From assembly GCA_005805045.1 (NCBI GenBank), contig SYNW01000014.1:1-5596 (forward strand): a stretch of 5,596 nt of DNA, in the 5' to 3' direction. Numbering within the stretch: position 1 is the first letter of the stretch; each line of letters begins with the position of its first letter. Below the pieces are notes generated by a model. That model made no database searches and had not been told where the DNA came from. It saw only the letters and a program-made list of their open reading frames with translations. A program made the translations under genes and the position numbers. Source of the stretch: Actinomycetota bacterium (GTDB lineage Bacteria; Actinomycetota; Acidimicrobiia; Acidimicrobiales; Ilumatobacteraceae). Shown piece after piece: positions 1-5,596 of the stretch.

Positions 1-2514
1 ATTAAAGAACACCCAGTTCTTTTGAATCGCGCGCCGACTTTGCACCGCTTGGGCATTCAAGCCTTTGAGCCGGTGTTGGTGGAGGGCAAGGCAATTCACT
101 TGCACCCACTTGTTTGCACGGCGTTCAATGCCGACTTCGACGGTGACCAAATGGCAGTTCACTTGCCGCTGTCAGTTGAAGCGCAAGCAGAGGCACGTGT
201 GTTGATGCTCTCGGCGAACAACATTTTGTCACCAGCATCTGGTCGACCAATCGTGACCCCGCAGCAGGACCTTGTCATCGGCGGCTTCTATCTGACCCGT
301 GACGATGCTGGTTTGACTGGCGAAGGTCGCGTGTTCAAATCGATGTGGGAGATCACTCGCGCGCTTGACGAAGGTGGTCTGAAACTGCAAGCCAAGATCA
401 AGGTTCTCGAAGTCGACGATCAGGGCAAGTCGACATATTTCGAAACGACTGCGGGCCGCATGTTGTTCGAAGAAGTTTTGCCAGCAGATTTCTCAAAGCG
501 ATTCGGGCACATCACTGCGCCAGTCAAGAAAAGAGAATTCGGCGTCATAGTAGAACGACTGAGCGACAACTATCCAAAGGCGGTCATTGCTTCGTCACTC
601 GATGCGATCAAGAACCTTTGCTATCGCTACGCGTCGCAATCAGGTCTGACTGTTTCGGTAGATGACGTTAAGACTCCGGTTGCCAAGCGTGGCATTCTGG
701 ACGGCTACGAGAAGCAGGCCGAAAAAGTCGAGACACAATTCCGTCGCGGAATCATCACCGACGGCGAGCGCCGCAGTCAAGAAGTGCGAATTTGGACTGC
801 TGCAACTGCGGATGTTCAGCAAGCCATGGAAAAAGAGTTCAAAGAATTGCGCTTCAACCCGGTTGACATGATGATCAACTCTGGTGCTCGTGGACACATG
901 ACCCAGATGCGTCAGATTGCGGGAATGCGTGGTCTTGTGGCCAACCCTCGTGGTGACATGATCCCGCGTCCGATCAAGAGCAACTTCCGTGAAGGTCTGC
1001 AAACTCTCGAATACTTCATTGCAACTCCTGGAGCGCGCAAGGGTCTTGTTGACACTGCGTTGCGTACTGCTGACTCGGGTTATTTGACCCGTCGTTTGCA
1101 TGACGTGGCTCAAGAACTGATCGTCCGCGAAGATGACTGTGGCACGACACTTGGTGTTTGGGTCGAAAACATTGGGGCCGACACGGCCAATACGCGCGCC
1201 TATCTCGAAACAAAGTTGTTTGGTCGTGCTTTACTCAACGACACTGAATTGTCAGATGGCTCGATAATGTCGCGCAACACGATCGTCGGCGACGAAGAGA
1301 TGGCGACACTGCGCAACGACTCGAAAGTCACACGCGTGCGTGTGCGTTCGGTGTTGACATGTGATGCCGAGGTTGGAGTTTGTGCCAAGTGCTACGGACG
1401 TTCATTGGCAACTGGTAAAGACATCGAGTTGGGCGAAGCAGTAGGCGTTATCGCTGCTCAATCAATCGGTGAGCCCGGCACTCAGTTGACCATGCGTACC
1501 TTCCACACTGGTGGTGTCGCCGGAAAAGACATCGCTGGTGGTTTGCCACGTGTTGTAGAACTTTTCGAAGCACGCAATCCGAAGGGTTCGGCACGACTGG
1601 TGCCCGTAACCGGTGTTGTGCGAATTCTCGAGGACGAAGGCAAGGGTATTCCGATCAAGTTCATTGATGATCAAGGCCAAGAAATCGAGATCGTCTTGCC
1701 AACAGGTAGTCGTCCACTCGTAAAGGATGGACAAAATCTTGAGGCGGGAGATCGAATCACTGACGGCCCATTGGATCCAAAAGAACTAATGCAGATCAAG
1801 GGCATTCGAGAGACTCAGCAATATCTCGTTGAAGAAGTGCAAAGGGTTTATCGCGATCAAGGTGTTGCGATTCATGACAAGCACATCGAGTTGATCGTTC
1901 GTCAAATGACGCGACGTGTGAGCGTGCAAGAACCTGGTGACACACATTTCTTGCCTGGTCATCGTGCAGACTCGAAAGAGTTCCGCGATGTCAACCGCGC
2001 AATCGTCGAATCAGGCAAGAAGCCTGCTGAAGGTCGCCCAGAGTTGATGGGTATCACCAAAGCGTCTTTGGCAACTGAATCATGGTTGTCGGCGGCGTCC
2101 TTCCAAGAAACAACTCGCGTGCTTACTGAAGCGGCGATTGACGGCAAATCAGATCACTTGGTCGGTCTGAAAGAAAACATCATCATCGGTAAGTTGATCC
2201 CTGCCGGTACCGGCATGGATCGTTACAACTTGTTTGATGTCAGCGCACCAGATTATGTGCCGATGCCTTATTACTCGAGCGATGACGAAGCCGACCCTGC
2301 CGCATATTTGGCAGGCCTGCAAGGCAACTATGTCGCCGACGACGAGCCAGCCAACGAAGATGTTGCCGGAGATATTGTTTCAGACGCGCAAGCAGTTGTC
2401 GACGTATCTGGTGATACATCGGCTGCTGTAGTCGAGTTTGTTTCAGAGGCGGATTCCGCAACTGATTCAGATGGCATCGCTGACGGCAACTCAGATACCG
2501 ACATCGCTCAATAA
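1..2514 (+). CDS. rpoC: DNA-directed RNA polymerase subunit β′, C-terminal 837 residues (5′-truncated by window)
   Basis: This is the largest subunit of RNA polymerase, which forms the catalytic centre with RpoB. The frame is open from base 1, so the start lies upstream; about 490 residues are missing if it matches actinobacterial homologues. Window residues 43-51 (bases 127-153) are NADFDGDQM, whose three Asp hold the catalytic magnesium. The F-loop/bridge-helix region follows at about 287-372 (GARGHMTQ, then [10 protein letters not shown] and SGYLTRRL). Four cysteines, 380, 454, 461 and 464, form the second zinc site with the same spacing as E. coli C814/C888/C895/C898. The trigger loop contains MRTFHTGG (498-505) and runs straight into [13 protein letters not shown], so the proteobacterial SI3 insertion is absent. 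The conserved end motif [10 protein letters not shown] is at 733-742. It is followed by an unusual acidic tail lacking Lys, Arg and His. TAA at 2512 is followed within 8 nt by TAG and TAA in the other two frames. The family call is certain. Confidence 0.98.
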   Translation: MKEHPVLLNRAPTLHRLGIQAFEPVLVEGKAIHLHPLVCTAFNADFDGDQMAVHLPLSVEAQAEARVLMLSANNILSPASGRPIVTPQQDLVIGGFYLTRDDAGLTGEGRVFKSMWEITRALDEGGLKLQAKIKVLEVDDQGKSTYFETTAGRMLFEEVLPADFSKRFGHITAPVKKREFGVIVERLSDNYPKAVIASSLDAIKNLCYRYASQSGLTVSVDDVKTPVAKRGILDGYEKQAEKVETQFRRGIITDGERRSQEVRIWTAATADVQQAMEKEFKELRFNPVDMMINSGARGHMTQMRQIAGMRGLVANPRGDMIPRPIKSNFREGLQTLEYFIATPGARKGLVDTALRTADSGYLTRRLHDVAQELIVREDDCGTTLGVWVENIGADTANTRAYLETKLFGRALLNDTELSDGSIMSRNTIVGDEEMATLRNDSKVTRVRVRSVLTCDAEVGVCAKCYGRSLATGKDIELGEAVGVIAAQSIGEPGTQLTMRTFHTGGVAGKDIAGGLPRVVELFEARNPKGSARLVPVTGVVRILEDEGKGIPIKFIDDQGQEIEIVLPTGSRPLVKDGQNLEAGDRITDGPLDPKELMQIKGIRETQQYLVEEVQRVYRDQGVAIHDKHIELIVRQMTRRVSVQEPGDTHFLPGHRADSKEFRDVNRAIVESGKKPAEGRPELMGITKASLATESWLSAASFQETTRVLTEAAIDGKSDHLVGLKENIIIGKLIPAGTGMDRYNLFDVSAPDYVPMPYYSSDDEADPAAYLAGLQGNYVADDEPANEDVAGDIVSDAQAVVDVSGDTSAAVVEFVSEADSATDSDGIADGNSDTDIAQ
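1329..1347 (+). repeat. Inverted repeat in an alternating pyrimidine-purine run within rpoC
   Basis: CACACGC (1329-1335) and GCGTGTG (1338-1344) are perfect 7-bp inverted arms separated by GT. The stretch 1329-1347 alternates strictly between pyrimidine and purine, the pattern that favours left-handed DNA. It encodes the alternating Arg-Val segment (TRVRVR) just before zinc-site Cys454, so codon choice for a conserved peptide may explain it fully. Confidence 0.6.
2202..2215 (+). repeat. 14-bp perfect palindrome within rpoC
   Basis: TGCCGGTACCGGCA reads the same on both strands. It covers codons for the conserved PAGTG motif near the RpoC C-terminus. Nothing around it suggests a binding site, and the palindrome probably arises from GCC-GGT-ACC-GGC codon choice. 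Confidence 0.6.
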
Positions 2515-2540
2515 CTAGATAATCGTCTGGTTGGGGCAGG

Positions 2541-2570
2541 TTGCCGAGACGAGGCGTTGAACCGTAGTAT
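2541..2570 (+). promoter_or_regulatory. Candidate housekeeping-sigma promoter for the str operon
   Basis: TTGCCG (2541-2546) and TAGTAT (2565-2570) are separated by 18 nt. Each matches the consensus hexamers TTGACA and TATAAT at 4 of 6 positions. Transcription would start near 2577 and leave a leader of about 60 nt before rpsL. A separate promoter ahead of rpsL is common in bacteria where str follows rpoBC, so the place is plausible. Matches of this quality also occur by chance, and no transcript data are available. Confidence 0.33.
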
Positions 2571-2625
2571 TCATTGTCCCGTTTGGGGTGGTTTTTAGTA
2601 GGTCAGTTCATGAAAACAATTTAAG

Positions 2626-2631
2626 AAAAGG
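2626..2631 (+). promoter_or_regulatory. Ribosome binding site of rpsL
   Basis: AAAAGG ends 8 nt before the GTG at 2640. It is a modest Shine-Dalgarno match but helps fix the start, because an in-frame TAA at 2622-2624 rules out any start further upstream and no other start codon lies between that stop and 2640. Confidence 0.6.
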
Positions 2632-2639
2632 TCGTTTGC

Positions 2640-3008
2640 GTGCCCACAATTCAACAGTTGATCCGTCAGGGTCGAAGCTCGAAGTCTTCGAAGACTAAGA
2701 CGCCTGCGCTCAAGGGTTCTCCGCAACGTCGCGGGGTGTGCACCCGTGTTTTCACAACTACACCAAAAAAACCGAACTCTGCTTTGCGCAAGGTTGCCCG
2801 TGTGCGTCTGACCAGCGGCGTTGAAATCACCGCATACATTCCGGGTGAAGGTCACAACTTGCAAGAGCACTCAATCGTGCTCGTGCGCGGTGGTCGCGTG
2901 CGCGACTTGCCTGGTGTTCGCTACAAAGTCATTCGTGGCGCTCTTGACGCTGCAGGTGTAAAAGACCGCAAGCAATCCCGCAGCAGCTACGGCGCAAAGA
3001 AAAAGTAG
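2640..3008 (+). CDS. rpsL: 30S ribosomal protein S12
   Basis: S12 sits at the decoding centre of the 30S subunit, where it contacts 16S rRNA helices 18, 27 and 44 and affects accuracy and streptomycin response. The 122-residue product has the usual family length and is highly basic. Signature stretches are present: [22 protein letters not shown] (about 30-51), [11 protein letters not shown] (68-78) and DLPGVRY (89-95). Lys43 and Lys44 are the conserved pair at the streptomycin-sensitive loop. Position 88 is Arg (CGC, 2901-2903), where M. tuberculosis has Lys88 and E. coli Lys87. Asp89, the residue methylthiolated by RimO in several bacteria, is kept. The start is GTG; the N-terminus [12 protein letters not shown] aligns with actinobacterial S12, and an upstream in-frame stop excludes a longer form. 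The gene is first in the str cluster, with rpsG following after 11 nt. Confidence 0.98.
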   Translation: MPTIQQLIRQGRSSKSSKTKTPALKGSPQRRGVCTRVFTTTPKKPNSALRKVARVRLTSGVEITAYIPGEGHNLQEHSIVLVRGGRVRDLPGVRYKVIRGALDAAGVKDRKQSRSSYGAKKK

Positions 3009-3012
3009 AGGA
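3007..3012 (+). promoter_or_regulatory. Ribosome binding site of rpsG, overlapping the rpsL stop
   Basis: AGAGGA is a good Shine-Dalgarno match 7 nt before the ATG at 3020. It overlaps the rpsL TAG (3006-3008), so ribosomes terminating on rpsL will stand on the rpsG initiation site. This suggests translational coupling of S12 and S7. Confidence 0.7.
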
Positions 3013-3019
3013 TTAATTT

Positions 3020-3490
3020 ATGCCACGCAAAGGTCCAGTAGCACGTCGTGAATTCGCGGCTGATCCTGTTTATCGCTCAGCACTCGTAACTCAAATCGTC
3101 AACAAAGTAATGTTGCACGGCAAGAAGAGCATCGCCGAGTCGATCGTTTATGACGCGATGAAAGTTATGGAAACAAAAATGGGTGGCGAGCCACTTACCG
3201 CAGTGAAGCGAGCAGTCGACAACGTCAAGCCACCACTTGAAGTCCGCAGTCGCCGCGTTGGTGGCGCAACCTACCAAGTGCCGGTTGAAGTTCGACCACG
3301 TCGCGCAACAACCTTGGCGATCCGTTGGATCGTTGAGAACGCGCGCAGCCGCCGTGAAAAAACAATGGCCGAGTGTCTGGCCAGCGAATTGATGGATGCG
3401 TCCAATGGTCTTGGTGCATCGATGAAAAAACGCGAAGACATGCAAAAGATGGCCGAGTCGAACAAAGCGTTCGCTCACTACCGCTGGTAA
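3020..3490 (+). CDS. rpsG: 30S ribosomal protein S7
   Basis: S7 is the primary 16S rRNA binding protein that nucleates assembly of the 30S head, and it lies next to the mRNA exit channel and E site. The 156-residue product is full length for bacteria. It begins [12 protein letters not shown] and has the conserved helix region [19 protein letters not shown] (22-40). The rRNA- and tRNA-contacting β-hairpin is at about 74-92 ([17 protein letters not shown]). [13 protein letters not shown] (112-124) and [15 protein letters not shown] (126-140) follow, and the protein ends in AHYRW. The sequence is closest in feel to actinobacterial S7. ATG at 3020 is chosen for its strong Shine-Dalgarno site and exact agreement with the family N-terminus. 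The preceding spacer is only 11 nt, too short for the S7-binding repressor structure that lies between rpsL and rpsG in E. coli, so any S7 feedback must work elsewhere. Confidence 0.98.
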   Translation: MPRKGPVARREFAADPVYRSALVTQIVNKVMLHGKKSIAESIVYDAMKVMETKMGGEPLTAVKRAVDNVKPPLEVRSRRVGGATYQVPVEVRPRRATTLAIRWIVENARSRREKTMAECLASELMDASNGLGASMKKREDMQKMAESNKAFAHYRW

Positions 3491-3507
3491 TCAGCAGAAT
3501 AAGTTAA

Positions 3508-3512
3508 TAGGT
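3508..3512 (+). promoter_or_regulatory. Weak ribosome binding site of fusA
   Basis: TAGGT, with AGG at 3509-3511, lies 9 nt before the ATG at 3521 and is followed by a run of five C directly against the start codon. It is a poor Shine-Dalgarno match for a gene as highly expressed as EF-G. The start is still secure because the N-terminus [20 protein letters not shown] matches the family. Initiation may rely partly on ribosomes arriving from rpsG, 30 nt upstream. Confidence 0.45.
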
Positions 3513-3520
3513 ACACCCCC

Positions 3521-5596
3521 ATGCCATCACGCGAGTTTCCCCTAGAAAAATACCGCAACATCGGCATCATGGCGCACATTGACGCCGGCAAAACAACTAC
3601 GACTGAGCGAGTCCTCTATTACACCGGCAAGACATACAAAATTGGCGAAGTGCACGAAGGTGCCGCCGTCATGGACTTCATGATTCAAGAGCAAGAGCGC
3701 GGTATCACGATTACTTCGGCTGCGACAACCGCGGTCTGGCGCGAACACCGGATCAACATCATCGACACGCCTGGTCACGTTGACTTCACAATCGAAGTAG
3801 AGCGCTCGTTGCGCGTGCTTGACGGTGCGGTTGCCGTTTTCGACTCGGTTGCTGGCGTTGAGCCACAGACAGAAACTGTTTGGCGCCAAGCCAACAAATA
3901 CAAGGTTCCGCGAATGTGTTTCATCAACAAGATGGATCGCACCGGCGCGAACTTCTATCGCACACTCGACATGATTAAAGATCGCCTCGCAACGGTGCCA
4001 GCAGTTTTGCAGTTGCCATTTGGCGCCGAGGCAAATTTCAAAGGTTTGATCGATATCGTAAAAATGAAGTCGATCGTCTGGGAAGGCGACGAAAAAGACT
4101 CGGAGTATCGCGAAGAAAATATTCCAGCGGAATATCTCGATAAAGCCAAGCAATATCGCGCCGAGTTGCTCGACCTGGTTGCTTCTGAAGACGAACAATT
4201 GATGGAAAAGTTCTTGGCCACCGATGATCTGAGCGAAGAAGATCTTCGTATGGGCATTCGCAAAGGCACTCTGGCATTTAGTTTCGTACCGATTCTTTGC
4301 GGTTCGGCGTTCAAAAACAAAGGCGTGCAGCAAATGCTCGACGCAGTTGTCGATTACATGCCGTGCCCTCTCGACATTCCGCCTGCATCTGGCACAAATG
4401 TCGATGGCGACAAGAGCATGAGTCGAGAAGCCGATGAGAAGGCTCCGTTTGCGGCGCTTGCGTTCAAGATCGTGGCTGATCCATTCGGTCGCTTGACTTA
4501 CTTCAGGGTTTACTCAGGCACCATCACCAAGGGTGACGAGGTTTATAACTCGGTCAAAGAAAAGCGTGAGCGCGTCGGTCGATTGTTGTTGATGCATGCA
4601 AACCAACGCGAAGACATCGAATTCGCGATGGCTGGCGACATCGTTGCTGGCCTTGGTTTCAAAGACGTAACGACTGGTGACACGCTTTGTGATCGCGGAA
4701 ACCCGATCGTGCTCGAGCGAATGATCTTCCCTGAACCGGTTATTCACGTGGCGATCGAACCCAAGACCAAGAACGACCAAGACAAACTTGGTAAAGCGTT
4801 GAAGTCATTGTCCGACGAAGATCCGACTTTTAGAGTGCGCACCGACGAAGAAACGGGTCAAACGGTTATCTCAGGCATGGGCGAGTTGCATCTTGAAATT
4901 CTTGTCGACCGAATGCAGCGTGAATTCGCAGTTGACGCAACAGTCGGCAAGCCACAGGTTGCCTATCGCGAAACCGTTACTAAAAAGATCGAGAACATTG
5001 AATACCGACACATCAAGCAAACTGGTGGTTCGGGTCAGTTCGCCGTAGTCAAAGTGACGATCGAGCCAAGTGGCCCAGGTGGCGGTTATCAGTTCGAAGA
5101 CGAGATCACCGGTGGTCGAATTCCGCGTGAATATATTCAGCCGGTGAACCAGGGTATTCAGTCAGCGCTTGATGCTGGCGTGCTCGCGGGTTACCCAACG
5201 GTGGACGTCAAAGTTTCCTTGGTCGATGGTCAGTACCACGACGTGGACTCAAGCGAAATGGCGTTCAAAATCGCCGGGCAAATGGTCTTCCGCAAGGCGG
5301 CGCAGCTGGCTCGACCGATCTTGCTTGAGCCAATTATGGCCGTAGAAGTAGTGACCCCAGAGGACTACATGGGAGACGTAATTGGCGACCTTTCCAGCCG
5401 CCGAGGCCGAATTGAAGGCATGGAAGCCAATGGAAATGCACAAATCGTGCGTTCACAGGTTCCGCTTTCGGAAATGTTCGGATACAGTACAGACCTGCGT
5501 TCTCGCACTCAAGGGCGTGCGACTTACACGATGCAGTTTCATTCGTATCAGCAAGTGCCCGAAGCAATATCAACCGAAATCATCAAGCGCGTGCGC
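3521..5596 (+). CDS. fusA: Translation elongation factor G (3′ end cut by window)
   Basis: EF-G is the GTPase that drives translocation of tRNA and mRNA and, with RRF, splits ribosomes. The frame is open for 692 codons to the window edge. Actinobacterial EF-G is about 700 residues, so only a few codons and the stop are missing. The G domain shows G1 AHIDAGKT (18-25), switch I RGITITSA (60-67), G3 DTPGH with catalytic His86 (82-86), G4 NKMD (136-139) and G5 GSAFK (261-265). An EF-G-type G′ insertion lies between G4 and G5. Domain II starts near 290, domain III contains [14 protein letters not shown], and domain IV starts near 482. Domain IV tip loops are at TGGSGQ (501-506) and around His573. 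Domain V ends near EIIKRVR. Pro404, Pro406, His457 and Leu461, sites of fusidic-acid resistance mutations in Staphylococcus aureus, are wild-type. Its position after rpsG marks it as the canonical EF-G, not an EF-G2 paralogue. tuf is expected next. Confidence 0.98.
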   Translation, partial: MPSREFPLEKYRNIGIMAHIDAGKTTTTERVLYYTGKTYKIGEVHEGAAVMDFMIQEQERGITITSAATTAVWREHRINIIDTPGHVDFTIEVERSLRVLDGAVAVFDSVAGVEPQTETVWRQANKYKVPRMCFINKMDRTGANFYRTLDMIKDRLATVPAVLQLPFGAEANFKGLIDIVKMKSIVWEGDEKDSEYREENIPAEYLDKAKQYRAELLDLVASEDEQLMEKFLATDDLSEEDLRMGIRKGTLAFSFVPILCGSAFKNKGVQQMLDAVVDYMPCPLDIPPASGTNVDGDKSMSREADEKAPFAALAFKIVADPFGRLTYFRVYSGTITKGDEVYNSVKEKRERVGRLLLMHANQREDIEFAMAGDIVAGLGFKDVTTGDTLCDRGNPIVLERMIFPEPVIHVAIEPKTKNDQDKLGKALKSLSDEDPTFRVRTDEETGQTVISGMGELHLEILVDRMQREFAVDATVGKPQVAYRETVTKKIENIEYRHIKQTGGSGQFAVVKVTIEPSGPGGGYQFEDEITGGRIPREYIQPVNQGIQSALDAGVLAGYPTVDVKVSLVDGQYHDVDSSEMAFKIAGQMVFRKAAQLARPILLEPIMAVEVVTPEDYMGDVIGDLSSRRGRIEGMEANGNAQIVRSQVPLSEMFGYSTDLRSRTQGRATYTMQFHSYQQVPEAISTEIIKRVR

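Larger units (their letters stand above)
2515..2639 (+). promoter_or_regulatory. rpoC-rpsL intergenic leader region
   Basis: This 125-bp gap is the only substantial non-coding stretch in the window. It contains a candidate promoter (2541-2570), a G/T-rich stretch with a run of five T at 2592-2596, a 4-codon mini-ORF (2610-2624) and the rpsL ribosome binding site (2626-2631). There is no convincing rho-independent terminator: the only hairpin before the T run has a stem of 3-4 bp (CCC/GGG around 2578-2588). RpoBC transcripts may therefore read through into the str genes, with extra initiation inside the gap. The function is inferred from position and motif matching only. Confidence 0.5.

Noticed and set aside
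22..24. TTG as a start codon for an 830-residue protein
   Set aside because: The same frame is open back to base 1 and encodes conserved RpoC residues ([13 protein letters not shown]) across this point, so it is an internal Leu codon of a gene cut by the window edge.
640..1113. 157-codon open frame on the minus strand opposite rpoC
   Set aside because: It is antisense to the conserved F-loop and bridge-helix region of RpoC and shows no family features.
2578..2596. Rho-independent terminator after rpoC
   Set aside because: The hairpin has only a 3-4 bp CCC/GGG stem, is separated from the short T run by several bases, and is too weak to call.
3077..3478. 133-codon open frame on the minus strand opposite rpsG
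   Set aside because: It mirrors the S7 reading frame almost end to end and has no independent evidence.
3491..3520. Separate promoter for fusA
   Set aside because: Only a vague A/T-rich TAAGTTAAT stretch is present in a 30-nt spacer; no −35/−10 pair with proper spacing was found.
3542..4333. 263-codon open frame on the minus strand opposite fusA
   Set aside because: It lies wholly inside unmistakable EF-G coding sequence, has no recognisable domain, and its Cys/His/Phe-rich composition is typical of an antisense shadow of a real gene.
1..5596. A previously undescribed system, mobile element or CRISPR array
   Set aside because: Known core genes occupy almost all of the window in their conserved order, and the remaining gaps (125, 11 and 30 nt) are too small to hold one; no direct repeats or transposon ends were seen.

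Overview
The window is a housekeeping segment of a bacterial chromosome: the end of the RNA polymerase β′ gene followed by the start of the str operon. All genes are on the plus strand in the order rpoC (3′ part) – rpsL – rpsG – fusA (nearly complete), covering almost every base. The organism is most likely an actinomycete (Actinomycetota). RpoC lacks the large trigger-loop insertion seen in proteobacteria, the S12, S7 and EF-G sequences read most like actinobacterial ones, and no L7Ae-type gene lies between rpoC and rpsL as in Firmicutes. Base composition is roughly balanced by eye, well below typical high-GC Streptomyces or Mycobacterium. A lower-GC aquatic lineage, perhaps within Acidimicrobiia, is therefore a guess and not a demonstration.

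Region by region: bases 1–2514 encode the last 837 residues of RpoC, from just before the catalytic Asp triad to an unusually acidic C-terminal tail. Bases 2515–2639 are the only sizeable non-coding stretch (125 bp). It holds a candidate promoter, a 4-codon mini-ORF and the rpsL ribosome binding site. Bases 2640–3008 are rpsL (S12, GTG start), 3020–3490 rpsG (S7), and 3521–5596 fusA (EF-G), which runs off the end a few codons short of its expected stop.

The genes join transcription to translation. RpoC builds the polymerase active centre. S12 and S7 are 30S proteins of the decoding centre and the head/E-site region. EF-G drives translocation on the same ribosome. Short spacers (11 nt and 30 nt) indicate that rpsL-rpsG-fusA are co-transcribed, with tuf expected downstream.

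I found no mobile element, CRISPR array, RNA gene or undescribed system. The points worth a second look are Arg at S12 position 88 (a known streptomycin-resistance substitution when it arises in Lys-bearing species), the RpoC acidic tail with no basic residue, the small rpoC-rpsL leader, and the lack of room for an E. coli-type S7 operator.
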